DNA from: Spirochaetales bacterium
GTDB lineage: Bacteria > Spirochaetota > Spirochaetia > Sphaerochaetales > Sphaerochaetaceae
Direction of reading: 5' to 3'
DNA length: 10,758 nucleotides
Assembly: GCA_017475725.1 (NCBI GenBank)
Contig: JAFVFA010000204.1
Coordinates: 1 to 10,758 of the forward strand
Position 1 is the stretch's first letter, and every line of letters begins with the position of its first letter. This document shows, one piece after another, positions 1 to 6,250 of the stretch. The notes under the pieces are model-generated. The model searched no databases. It saw nothing but the letters and a program-made list of their open reading frames with translations, and was not told the origin of the DNA. Made by a program: the position numbers and the translations under genes.

Positions 1-758
1 ACTCGATCCCACTCGGATACGACTCTGAGGCCAACTGGTTCATCACAATGTGCGAGCAGTACAACAGCCCGTACACAAGCGCAACAGAGCCCCACTACCT
101 GTTCAACAACGAGCAGAACGTGGCATTCGTGAAGATGTTCAGAGACTGGTACCAGAAGGGCTACCTGACAACACAGAAGCTCTACGGCGCCTACACATCC
201 GGTCTGTTCACCTCGACAACAGGTGTCACAAGCTACATGTCAATCGGCTCCTCTGCTGGTGCAACATACCAGAGACCGGCTGCAAACGCTGACGGCACAT
301 ATCCGTTCGAGGTTGGTATCGCAACCATCCCGCAGGTCTCAGAGAGCAACAGAAAGGTCATCTCCCAGGGTCCGAGCCTCTGCATCTTCGCAAAGAGCAA
401 CCCACAGGAAGTCGTGGCCACATGGCTCTTCGTCAAGTACCTGACCACAACAGTCGAGTTCCAGGCCGAGTTCGCAATGGCATCCGGCTATGTCCCTGTC
501 ATCAAGTCAGTCGCAGAGAACGAGGTCTATGCTGACTTCCTGGCAAGCGCCGACGGTGGAAACTACGTCACAGCACTCTCCGCCAAGGTCTGTCTCGAGC
601 AGGAGGACGCATACTACACATCACCGGCTTTCAACGGCTCATCCACAGCACGTGACCAGGTCGGTGCCCTTATCGCCAAGTGTCTCACCCTCACAGACGA
701 TGCCGCAATCAAGAAGGCATTCGAGGATGCGATCGAAGAGTGTGAGTACAACAACTGA
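1..758 (+). CDS. Extracellular solute-binding protein, sugar ABC transporter type (3' part)
   Basis: The reading frame is open from the left edge (first full codon at 3) to TGA at 756-758, so about 251 C-terminal residues are visible and the signal peptide and N-lobe are missing. The sequence resembles family 1 (UgpB/MalE-like) carbohydrate-binding proteins, which capture a ligand outside the membrane and pass it to an ABC permease. Supporting features are an aromatic stretch near FRDWYQKGYL, a segment ending GIATIPQ, a GPSLCIFAKS strand, and a helix ATWLFVKYLT followed by the ASGYVPV motif, all typical of the C-lobe in this family. The ligand cannot be told from this part. Codon choice is strongly biased (Thr mostly ACA, Ile only ATC as far as I see), which suggests high expression. 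The next gene starts 8 nt after the stop, so it is probably the upstream member of an operon. No permease gene lies downstream within the window. Confidence 0.85.
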   Translation, partial: SIPLGYDSEANWFITMCEQYNSPYTSATEPHYLFNNEQNVAFVKMFRDWYQKGYLTTQKLYGAYTSGLFTSTTGVTSYMSIGSSAGATYQRPAANADGTYPFEVGIATIPQVSESNRKVISQGPSLCIFAKSNPQEVVATWLFVKYLTTTVEFQAEFAMASGYVPVIKSVAENEVYADFLASADGGNYVTALSAKVCLEQEDAYYTSPAFNGSSTARDQVGALIAKCLTLTDDAAIKKAFEDAIEECEYNN

Positions 759-766
759 GGACTGAG

Positions 767-2053
767 ATGCGGAAGACCACTGCTGTTCTTGCGATACTTT
801 GCCTCCTGTGCTTCTCCGCACTTGCCGATGGAAGGGACTTCGCCTCTGAGGTGAAGCTCAACATGAAATCGGAGACCGCCAAGCAGGAAGTGACCGTCCA
901 CCAGTTCGTGGACGGCGACACGACCCACTTCAACGTCCCTGAGGATGTGAGCGCAACCGGGGTCCTGAAGGCCAGATACCTTGCCATCAACACCCCTGAA
1001 TCCACAGGCAAGATAGAGGAGTGGGGCAAGAAGGCCTCCGCCTTCACAAGGGAAAGGCTCTCAAATGCCACCTCCATAATCATAGAGTCCGATGACGGCA
1101 AATGGAATCCGGACTCGACAGGTGGGAGATACCTTGTGTGGGTCTGGTACAGGACCGCGGAGGACTCCGAGTACCGCAACCTCAACATTGAGATTCTGCA
1201 GAACGGTCTGGCAATAGCGTCATCCACCGCACAGAACCGCTACGGGACGGTTGCAATGGCTGCCCTGAACTACGCCAAGGAGCAGAAGCTGAACGTCTAC
1301 TCCGGCCAGAAGGACCCGGACTTCTACTACGGCGACGCAGTGGAGCTTAGCCTTCAGGAGCTCAGATGCAACATCGAGGCCTACAACGGCATAAAGGTGG
1401 CCTTCGAGGGCGTGATAACCATGAACGACGGCTCAAGCATCTACATCGAGGACTTCGATGCGGATACAGGCCTCTACTATGGGATATCAGTCTTCTACGG
1501 CTACAATCTGCCTGGAAAAGGGCTCGATGTCCTGTCGGTGGGCAACCGTTCCAGGATAGTGGGGACCCTGCAGTACTATGAGGCCGGGCAGACCTATCAG
1601 GTGGCCGGGCTGCAGTACAAGCAGATGAAGCCCAAGGATCCGGGCAACATCCAGAAGATCAGCGACGGGAACCAGGGCGGCTATGTGCTGACCTCGGCCA
1701 GGGATCTGGTCTCCGGCAAGGTCACCGTTGACCTTGAGGATGGGGCAATGGAGTTCGACTACGGCTATCTGGCTCTGGACACCACCGTGGAGGTCCGGAA
1801 CCTGAAGGTCGAGCGGATCACCACCACAAGCGACCCCAACAGCTCATCCTACGGTGCGATGACGCTGGAATGTTCATCAGATGGCAGCCACGTCAAGGTA
1901 AGGACCGGAGTCCTCGTGGACTCCAACAGGAACCTGATCACAGCCGATGCCTACCAGGGCAGGACGATCAGCGTTCGCGGAGTGGTCGACTACTACGATG
2001 GGGGCTACCAGATAAAGGTGCTGTCCGCCAAGGACATCACGATCATCGAATAA
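767..2053 (+). CDS. Secreted thermonuclease-like (SNase) protein with two C-terminal OB-like domains
   Basis: This 428-residue protein starts with a Sec signal peptide (basic MRKTT, hydrophobic core, likely cleavage after ALA at residue 20), so it acts outside the inner membrane. Residues about 41-180 match the staphylococcal nuclease fold: VDGDT at 48-52, RYLAINTPE at 70-78, a GGR at 119-121 and the closing helix with KEQKLNVYSG. By alignment with Staphylococcus nuclease, D51, R70, E78 and R121 match D21, R35, E43 and R87, while N75 replaces the Ca-binding D40. Two further beta-rich segments (about 192-290 and 308-428) have the VAFEGVI/IVGTLQYY and VRTGVLV/ISVRGVVDYY patterns of OB-fold domains, which suggest nucleic-acid or other ligand binding. 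The start is ATG with GAGG six bases upstream, overlapping the stop region of the previous gene. It ends in tandem TAA stops. Codon use (ten ATA Ile codons, many AGG) differs from both neighbours. Nuclease activity is predicted from the family. Confidence 0.82.
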   Translation: MRKTTAVLAILCLLCFSALADGRDFASEVKLNMKSETAKQEVTVHQFVDGDTTHFNVPEDVSATGVLKARYLAINTPESTGKIEEWGKKASAFTRERLSNATSIIIESDDGKWNPDSTGGRYLVWVWYRTAEDSEYRNLNIEILQNGLAIASSTAQNRYGTVAMAALNYAKEQKLNVYSGQKDPDFYYGDAVELSLQELRCNIEAYNGIKVAFEGVITMNDGSSIYIEDFDADTGLYYGISVFYGYNLPGKGLDVLSVGNRSRIVGTLQYYEAGQTYQVAGLQYKQMKPKDPGNIQKISDGNQGGYVLTSARDLVSGKVTVDLEDGAMEFDYGYLALDTTVEVRNLKVERITTTSDPNSSSYGAMTLECSSDGSHVKVRTGVLVDSNRNLITADAYQGRTISVRGVVDYYDGGYQIKVLSAKDITIIE

Positions 2054-2069
2054 TAAAAGGAAGTAAGCA

Positions 2070-3422
2070 ATGAAGAGATCAATCGTTATTCTTTCAATTG
2101 TTGCACTCATGCTTCTTGTTGCCATGCCTGTCATGGCAATGGGACTTGCTGAGGATATGCAGGCCGCAGGCTATGCTCTCCCGGGACAGGAGGCTGTCAA
2201 GGAGGAGAGCTGGCTGGAGAACGCAGCCGACTACATCAAGGCTCTCTACGACAAGAGCTCAAAGCAGAACCCGGCTCCAAGGACAACCGCTGACTACGAG
2301 GTCTATGACCACATCGAGGTCAAGGGTCAGGCCTTCGACATCGCCTGGTCAACCGACACAGAGTATGTCGCAGTCGAGGCCAAGGAGAACCATGTCGTTC
2401 TGATCAACATCGATGAGGCCGCTCCGGAGGAGACCGTCTACAACCTCACAGCCGTTGTCTCGGACGCACAGGGCAACTCGATCACACTGACCATGCCCAA
2501 GACCCTTCCGCAGGGTTCCTCCGATCCTTCAATGGAGGAGATCGTCCTTGCAGCCTACAAGCTGGGCGACGGCGAGTCCCTTCCTAAGCACGTCAGACTC
2601 ACAGGTGTCGTCACCGAGATCCCGACAGTCTACAGTGAGCAGTACGGCAACATCACAGTCAACATCCAGGTCGGTGCAATGGCTGAGAACATCATCCAGT
2701 GCTACAGACTTGCGGGAGATGGCTGTGCAGAGCTGAAGATCGGCGACACAATCACAGTCGAGGGCGAGATCAAGAACTACAAGGGAACAATCGAGTTCAA
2801 CAAGCCGGCCCTTGTCGGTTACGGCGACATCCCAGACCAGAGCGCAGTGCTCGAGAAGGCCTTCCTCCTTGCTGACGGCGAGGCCATGAAGGGCACACAG
2901 GTCATCGTTGGAACAATAGAGTCCATCCCGACAGTCTACAGCGAGCAGTACGGCAACATCACCGTCAACATCATCCCGACAGGTGACACACGCGTGGTCC
3001 AGGCATACAGACTCTCAGGTGGTGCGGAGCTCCAGGTCGGTGACACGATCACAGTCATCGGAACCATCAAGAACTACAAGGGCACAATCGAGTTCGACAA
3101 GAACTGCAGATATGTCAGCGCAGACGCCTACAGATCGGTCAAGACCCTCCTCAAGGCCTACGAGCTCGAGGACGGCAAGGCTCTGGAGGGAACAAGACAG
3201 GTCACAGGTACAATCGTTGCAATCCCAAGCGCATACAGCGAGCAGTACGGCAACATCACCGTCAACATCCAGGTCGGCGGCCTCGATGATCTGATCATCC
3301 AGTGCTACAGACTCTCAGGCGGTGCCGAGCTTGCAATCGGTGACACAATCACCGTCAGCGGCAACATCAAGAACTACAAGGGCACAATCGAGTTCGACAA
3401 GAACTGCACCTACACAAAGTGA
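2070..3422 (+). CDS. Secreted protein with an Ig-like N-terminal domain and three tandem OB-like repeats
   Basis: The 450-residue product has a clear signal peptide (MKRS, a hydrophobic stretch of about 16 residues, cleavage probably after VMA near residue 23). Residues about 60-150 (FDIAWSTD, YNLTAVVSD, ITLTMPKTLP) look like an atrophied bacterial Ig-like domain. Three repeats of 98-102 residues follow (about 152-253, 254-352, 353-450). Each contains YSEQYGNITVNI, a YRL(A/S)G element, GDTITV and NKNYKGTIEF-like endings (KNYKGTIEF in all three). The fold is predicted to be an OB barrel, as in secreted proteins of gut Firmicutes that carry similar repeats. No enzyme motif is seen, so it is more likely a binding or surface protein than a catalyst. 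AGGAAG lies six bases before the ATG, and the gene is 16 nt after the nuclease gene, so the two are probably co-transcribed. Codon use is of the highly expressed type. The exact function and ligand are unknown. Confidence 0.8.
   Translation: MKRSIVILSIVALMLLVAMPVMAMGLAEDMQAAGYALPGQEAVKEESWLENAADYIKALYDKSSKQNPAPRTTADYEVYDHIEVKGQAFDIAWSTDTEYVAVEAKENHVVLINIDEAAPEETVYNLTAVVSDAQGNSITLTMPKTLPQGSSDPSMEEIVLAAYKLGDGESLPKHVRLTGVVTEIPTVYSEQYGNITVNIQVGAMAENIIQCYRLAGDGCAELKIGDTITVEGEIKNYKGTIEFNKPALVGYGDIPDQSAVLEKAFLLADGEAMKGTQVIVGTIESIPTVYSEQYGNITVNIIPTGDTRVVQAYRLSGGAELQVGDTITVIGTIKNYKGTIEFDKNCRYVSADAYRSVKTLLKAYELEDGKALEGTRQVTGTIVAIPSAYSEQYGNITVNIQVGGLDDLIIQCYRLSGGAELAIGDTITVSGNIKNYKGTIEFDKNCTYTK
2523..3419 (+). 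repeat. Three in-frame tandem repeats encoding OB-like domains
   Basis: Approximate units are 2523-2828, 2829-3125 and 3126-3419. The shared TAC codon of the YSEQYGN motif falls at 2631, 2937 and 3234, giving periods of 306 and 297 bases. The segments coding for SEQYGNIT and KNYKGTIEF are nearly identical at the DNA level in all three copies, while the linker and first strand of each unit have diverged. Units 2 and 3 share FDKNC after the last strand; unit 1 has FNKPA instead. Confidence 0.9.
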
Positions 3423-3449
3423 GCGTGCTGCGATCAACGGCCTTCATGG

Positions 3450-3480
3450 GACCCCCGGTTTCGGGGGTCTCGTTGTCTTG
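3450..3480 (+). terminator. Rho-independent terminator of the solute-binding/nuclease/OB-repeat operon
   Basis: A perfect 8-bp GC-rich stem (GACCCCCG at 3450-3457 pairs with CGGGGGTC at 3462-3469) encloses a GTTT loop. It is followed by a T-rich but interrupted tract (TCGTTGTCTTG). It lies 27 nt after the stop of the OB-repeat gene and upstream of the next promoter. Confidence 0.75.
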
Positions 3481-3506
3481 TTTGGACAACCGACTCCTTT
3501 TGTCCA

Positions 3507-3535
3507 TCGACACTTGCGCCCCTTTCGTCTACAAT
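3507..3535 (+). promoter_or_regulatory. Sigma-70-type promoter for the thioesterase gene
   Basis: TCGACA (3507-3512) and TACAAT (3530-3535) are separated by 17 bases, each one mismatch from consensus. Transcription would start near 3542, leaving a leader of only about 10 bases that still contains the GGGAG ribosome site at 3541-3545. Confidence 0.6.
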
Positions 3536-3551
3536 CGCCTGGGAGCTGGAT

Positions 3552-4289
3552 ATGAGATACGAGTACAGAAAGGTTTTCGAGATAACATATTCGCAGGCTG
3601 ACAGGTGGCTTGCCCTTGATCTGGTCAATGCGACTTCGATTGTGCAGGAGATGAACACGGAGTACTTCAAGACCTTCAAATGCGACAACATCTCATGCAA
3701 GGAGAGGGACAACGCGCTGTGGGTCATAACCAAGACCAGACTGCACTTTGTGAAGACGCCCACATGGGGGGATGTCATCTCCGGCGTCTCGGGATCGATC
3801 AAGACACATGGGTACAAGACCGAGATCGACACCGCATTCACCTGCGGTCCATCCCTCTCTTTCGTTGCCAGACAGGAGCTGTTCGTCATAGACGCCACCA
3901 CACGTGAGCCCAGGCGCATAGACACCATCGGCTATCCTGCAGACATGGAGTATGTGCCGGAGACGGTTCCGCTCAGGTTCTTCCGCATAAAGGAGGAGCT
4001 TGGGGAGCAGGATCTGGTGTACACGGACCATTTCAGGCTGAGTGACATCGACTATTCGAACCATGTGAACAATGTGGTTTACGTGCGCTACGTCCTCAAC
4101 GCCCTCAATCCGTCGTTCTTCGAGAGCCGGAGGATCGTGGACTTCGAGATCCAGTACCGCCACGAGTGCTACGAGGGCCACGAGCTCTCGGTGTACAGAA
4201 GGGACCTGGACGAGAACATCATGGACATCCAGATCAGGAGCGACGGGAACATCGCGATTGACGTCAGGATAGTGCACGAGTCTTGTTGA
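3552..4289 (+). CDS. Acyl-ACP thioesterase (FatA/FatB-like family)
   Basis: The 245-residue product has the double hotdog layout of bacterial acyl-ACP thioesterases, which hydrolyse fatty acyl-ACP to release free fatty acids in the cytoplasm. The N-terminal half contains the WVITKTRLHF strand after a central helix, and the C-terminal half contains SDIDYSNHVNN followed by VVYVRYVLNAL, the family's active-site region. By alignment with plant FatB (DLDVNQHVNN), D167 and H171 occupy the catalytic Asp and His positions, E205-C206 in YRHECYEG match the conserved Glu-Cys, and S169 stands where the family usually has Asn. The length agrees with bacterial members (about 240-250). ATG was chosen because GGGAG lies upstream at good spacing and the promoter is just before it. 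It is the first gene after a terminator, so it is probably expressed on its own or with the following gene. Chain-length preference cannot be read from the sequence. Confidence 0.88.
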   Translation: MRYEYRKVFEITYSQADRWLALDLVNATSIVQEMNTEYFKTFKCDNISCKERDNALWVITKTRLHFVKTPTWGDVISGVSGSIKTHGYKTEIDTAFTCGPSLSFVARQELFVIDATTREPRRIDTIGYPADMEYVPETVPLRFFRIKEELGEQDLVYTDHFRLSDIDYSNHVNNVVYVRYVLNALNPSFFESRRIVDFEIQYRHECYEGHELSVYRRDLDENIMDIQIRSDGNIAIDVRIVHESC

Positions 4290-4314
4290 AAAGGATTTCT
4301 TAAGCTATCATATT
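4286..4314 (+). promoter_or_regulatory. Candidate promoter giving a leaderless or near-leaderless mRNA for the PSP1 gene
   Basis: TTGAAA (4286-4291), overlapping the thioesterase stop, and CATATT (4309-4314) are spaced by 17 bases. The start of transcription would be close to 4321, next to the ATG at 4324. No Shine-Dalgarno sequence lies within the 15 bases before that ATG, which fits. Confidence 0.4.
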
Positions 4315-4323
4315 CATCTGTAT

Positions 4324-5472
4324 ATGAAAGATAAGGAAAAGAGAAACGAACAGCCCCAGCGGGCTTACATATATCTGGTCAAGACTCCAAGCAGCAACGA
4401 CCTGACGGTCTGCGCCTCAGAGAGCGTCTTCTATCCGGGCACCTATGTCGTGTCCCCCACAAGGTACGGCCTTGACATGGGCGTGGTGGTGGGCTCTGCG
4501 GCATCGCTCAGCAATGACGACTACCAGCCGGGGAGCAGAGGCTGCCTCGGTGCCTGCCATTTCGGGCCTGCTCCCAGAGAGGAGGGCACGGAGCTTCTGG
4601 CATCGGGTCTGATCGAGGACGGCGATGTCATAGTGGAGACCGACGGGCAGAGCCTGAACATGGGTCCGCTCCCAAGCTTCGAGATCGTGTCGGAGCGCAG
4701 GGAGACCATCGAGCCAGAAGACCCGGAGATCGACGAGACCGGGATCTGGGACCAGGCCTACAAGGAGCCTGAGATGGTTGAGGTCGACGGGGACGTGGAG
4801 TGGATATCTCACATGGCATCCCCCGACGAGATCCAGCGCTACATGGACAACAAGGAGGAGGAGAAGGACGCCATCCGCATCTGCCGCGAGAAGATCGCCA
4901 AGCACAAGCTTGAGATGAAGCTGGTCACGGCCCACTTCCTTCTGTGCGAGCCCAAGGTCCTGTTCTTCTTCACAGCGGAGGACAGGGTTGACTTCAGGGA
5001 TCTGGTCAAGGACCTCGTCTCCGTCTTCAGGATGCGCATAGAGCTGAGGCAGATAGGTGTGCGAGACGAGGCCAGGGTGCTGGGCGGACTTGCCGTCTGC
5101 GGCAGGGACTTCTGCTGCCACTGCGTCTCGGACAAGCTGAAGCCCGTGACCATCAAGATGGCCAAGGAGCAGAACCTTTCGCTGAACTCCATGAAGATCT
5201 CCGGACCGTGCGGCAGGCTGCTGTGCTGTCTGAGCTACGAGTACGATTTCTACCTGGAGGAGAAGCAGGCCTATCCGGCCGAGGGCAGCCGCATGAAGAT
5301 AGCGGGGGACATGTTCAAGGTGACTGAGATCAACATCCTGTCTCACATGATGACGGTCTCCGGGCCAGAGGGCAGGCAGCTTGTCATCCCCAGAGACGAG
5401 CTGTACTACAACCACGAGAAGGCCAGATGGGAGGTCTCCCAGCGCTTTATTGAGGATTTTTTGACAAACTGA
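4324..5472 (+). CDS. PSP1/RicT-family (YaaT-like) protein with a long acidic insertion
   Basis: The 382-residue product carries the PSP1 domain: FFFTAEDRVDFRDLVKDL (about 204-231), IELRQIGVRDEARVLGGL (239-256) and MAKEQNLSLNSMKISGPCGRLLCC (through 302). In Bacillus subtilis the homologue RicT (YaaT) joins RicA and RicF in an Fe-S-containing complex that promotes mRNA processing by RNase Y. The cysteine sets at C259, C264, C265, C267 and C296, C301, C302 match the conserved positions. YaaT has about 275 residues; the extra length is mainly an insertion between about 62 and 160, rich in Glu and Asp and with its own CLGAC cysteines (C74, C78). A tail after 310 is also family-like. ATG at 4324 has no ribosome site, but a promoter is positioned for leaderless expression. 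No ricA- or ricF-like gene is visible here. The exact role in this organism is inferred. Confidence 0.88.
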   Translation: MKDKEKRNEQPQRAYIYLVKTPSSNDLTVCASESVFYPGTYVVSPTRYGLDMGVVVGSAASLSNDDYQPGSRGCLGACHFGPAPREEGTELLASGLIEDGDVIVETDGQSLNMGPLPSFEIVSERRETIEPEDPEIDETGIWDQAYKEPEMVEVDGDVEWISHMASPDEIQRYMDNKEEEKDAIRICREKIAKHKLEMKLVTAHFLLCEPKVLFFFTAEDRVDFRDLVKDLVSVFRMRIELRQIGVRDEARVLGGLAVCGRDFCCHCVSDKLKPVTIKMAKEQNLSLNSMKISGPCGRLLCCLSYEYDFYLEEKQAYPAEGSRMKIAGDMFKVTEINILSHMMTVSGPEGRQLVIPRDELYYNHEKARWEVSQRFIEDFLTN

Positions 5473-5488
5473 TTTAAAGTGTTGTATT
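5461..5488 (+). promoter_or_regulatory. Candidate promoter 1 upstream of rpsT, inside the end of the PSP1 gene
   Basis: A perfect TTGACA (5461-5466) is followed after 16 bases by TGTATT (5483-5488), which matches the -10 consensus at four of six bases. The -35 box lies in the last codons of the PSP1 gene. Confidence 0.35.
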
Positions 5489-5515
5489 GACCAGTTTTAA
5501 GGACTGTGATATGTT
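5487..5515 (+). promoter_or_regulatory. Candidate promoter 2 upstream of rpsT, extended -10 type
   Basis: TTGACC (5487-5492) and TATGTT (5510-5515) are 17 bases apart, and the -10 box is preceded by TGA, the extended -10 signature. Transcription would begin near 5522, exactly where the 5522-5544 hairpin begins. Confidence 0.45.
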
Positions 5516-5521
5516 TTGAAG

Positions 5522-5544
5522 GCGCCGCATTTTCCCTGTGGCGC
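5522..5544 (+). promoter_or_regulatory. Leader hairpin upstream of rpsT
   Basis: GCGCCGCA (5522-5529) pairs with TGTGGCGC (5537-5544) over 8 bp with one G-U pair and a TTTTCCC loop. It is followed by AAAAATTTG, not by a T tract, so a standard terminator is unlikely. A 5' stabilising or S20-responsive leader element is possible but not shown. Confidence 0.45.
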
Positions 5545-5584
5545 AAAAATTTGAAGTAAATTATTTATCTTACTAAAGATATTT

Positions 5585-5589
5585 GGAGG
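5585..5589 (+). promoter_or_regulatory. Ribosome binding site fixing the GTG start of rpsT
   Basis: GGAGG lies five bases before GTG at 5595. A longer frame could begin at TTG 5583, but that codon overlaps this ribosome site, so GTG is the better start. Confidence 0.75.
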
Positions 5590-5594
5590 TTACC

Positions 5595-5852
5595 GTGAAT
5601 CGTTCCGCAGATAAGAGAGATCGTGAGAACAAGGCCAGAAGACTTAGAAACCGCGAGACAAAGAGCCAGTTCCGCACAGCAATAAAGGCATTCGATGCAG
5701 CAGTTGAGGCTGGAAACAAGGAAGAGGCAGAGAAGCAGATGAAACTCTCATTCAAGCTCATGGACTCAGCAGTCAACAAGGGTGTCGTGCATCACAATAC
5801 ATCTGACAGAAAGAAGTCCAGAATGGCTCTCAAGTTCAACAAGATGGCTTGA
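5595..5852 (+). CDS. rpsT: 30S ribosomal protein S20
   Basis: The 85-residue, very basic product is S20, which binds 16S rRNA early in small-subunit assembly. The family pattern is clear: an N-terminal KRDRENKARRLRNRETKS helix, the central AIKAFDAAVEAGN, then MDSAVNKGVVHHNTSDRKKSRM and a short C-terminal LKFNKMA. The length fits the family (about 85-90). The start is GTG with a well-placed GGAGG; the product lacks the common MANI N-terminus and begins MNRSADKR. It is followed by the HU gene 47 nt downstream and then by lnt, an order also known from Treponema pallidum. Two candidate promoters and a hairpin precede it. Confidence 0.95.
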   Translation: MNRSADKRDRENKARRLRNRETKSQFRTAIKAFDAAVEAGNKEEAEKQMKLSFKLMDSAVNKGVVHHNTSDRKKSRMALKFNKMA

Positions 5853-5887
5853 GTTCCGGCAAGACGATTGTAATTAAGAGATATAGT

Positions 5888-5894
5888 GGGGTGA
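5888..5894 (+). promoter_or_regulatory. Ribosome binding site fixing the ATG start of the HU gene
   Basis: GGGGTGA, one mismatch from GGAGGTGA, lies five bases before ATG 5900. The frame could be extended upstream to TTG 5849, but that would overlap the rpsT stop, has no ribosome site and would add 17 residues absent from HU proteins. Confidence 0.65.
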
Positions 5895-5899
5895 CACTT

Positions 5900-6208
5900 A
5901 TGGAAAAGACAAAACTTACCAAAGCTGCAATCATAGAGCATCTCCATGACAAGCTTGGCATCAATAGAAACGACATCCATCAGATCGTCGATGAGTTCTT
6001 CGAGGAAGTCAAGGACGGACTGAAGGAGGAGAAGATAATCGAGCTCCGCGGATTCGGCACATTCGAGGTCAGAACACGCAAGGGCAGAGAGAAGGCACGC
6101 AATCCGAAGACCGGAGAGCTTGTGGCCGTCGACACACACGGAGTGGCTGTTTTCCGCCCGGGAAAGGAGCTGAAGGACTTCGTCTGGAATCTTCGCCAGG
6201 AAGACTGA
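5900..6208 (+). CDS. HU/IHF-family DNA-binding protein
   Basis: The 102-residue product belongs to the HU/IHF family of small dimeric nucleoid proteins that bind and bend DNA. The N-terminal helices begin MEKTKLTKAAIIEHLHDKLG, and the diagnostic segment runs ELRGFGTFEVRTRKGR, then ARNPKTGE with the arm-tip Asn-Pro, and VAVFRPGKELKDFV at the end. It is slightly longer than E. coli HU (90), with a few extra residues at both ends. It corresponds in position to the DNA-binding protein II gene next to rpsT in Treponema pallidum. It could be called HU or IHF-like; the sequence alone does not settle homodimer versus heterodimer. It probably shares a transcript with rpsT. Confidence 0.93.
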   Translation: MEKTKLTKAAIIEHLHDKLGINRNDIHQIVDEFFEEVKDGLKEEKIIELRGFGTFEVRTRKGREKARNPKTGELVAVDTHGVAVFRPGKELKDFVWNLRQED

Positions 6209-6250
6209 GGGTTCCCAACTGAGGATTTCTAGCTGAAATTGGACAATCCG

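Noticed and set aside
2631..3300. Regularly spaced similar sequences considered as a CRISPR-like or intergenic repeat array
   Set aside because: The copies are in frame, 297-306 bases apart and encode protein domains.
4417..5415. 332-codon open frame on the minus strand opposite the PSP1 gene
   Set aside because: It mirrors the PSP1 coding sequence, has low-complexity composition (Leu, Val, His rich) and no ribosome site or family signature.
5522..5550. Hairpin considered as the terminator of the PSP1 gene
   Set aside because: It is followed by A residues and not a T tract on the plus strand, and nothing on the minus strand needs a terminator here.
5583..5594. TTG start that would lengthen S20 by four residues
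   Set aside because: The TTG overlaps the GGAGG that serves GTG 5595, so it cannot use that site and has no other.
5849..5899. TTG start that would lengthen the HU protein by 17 residues
   Set aside because: The added residues are absent from HU proteins, the start overlaps the rpsT stop, and ATG 5900 has a good ribosome site.
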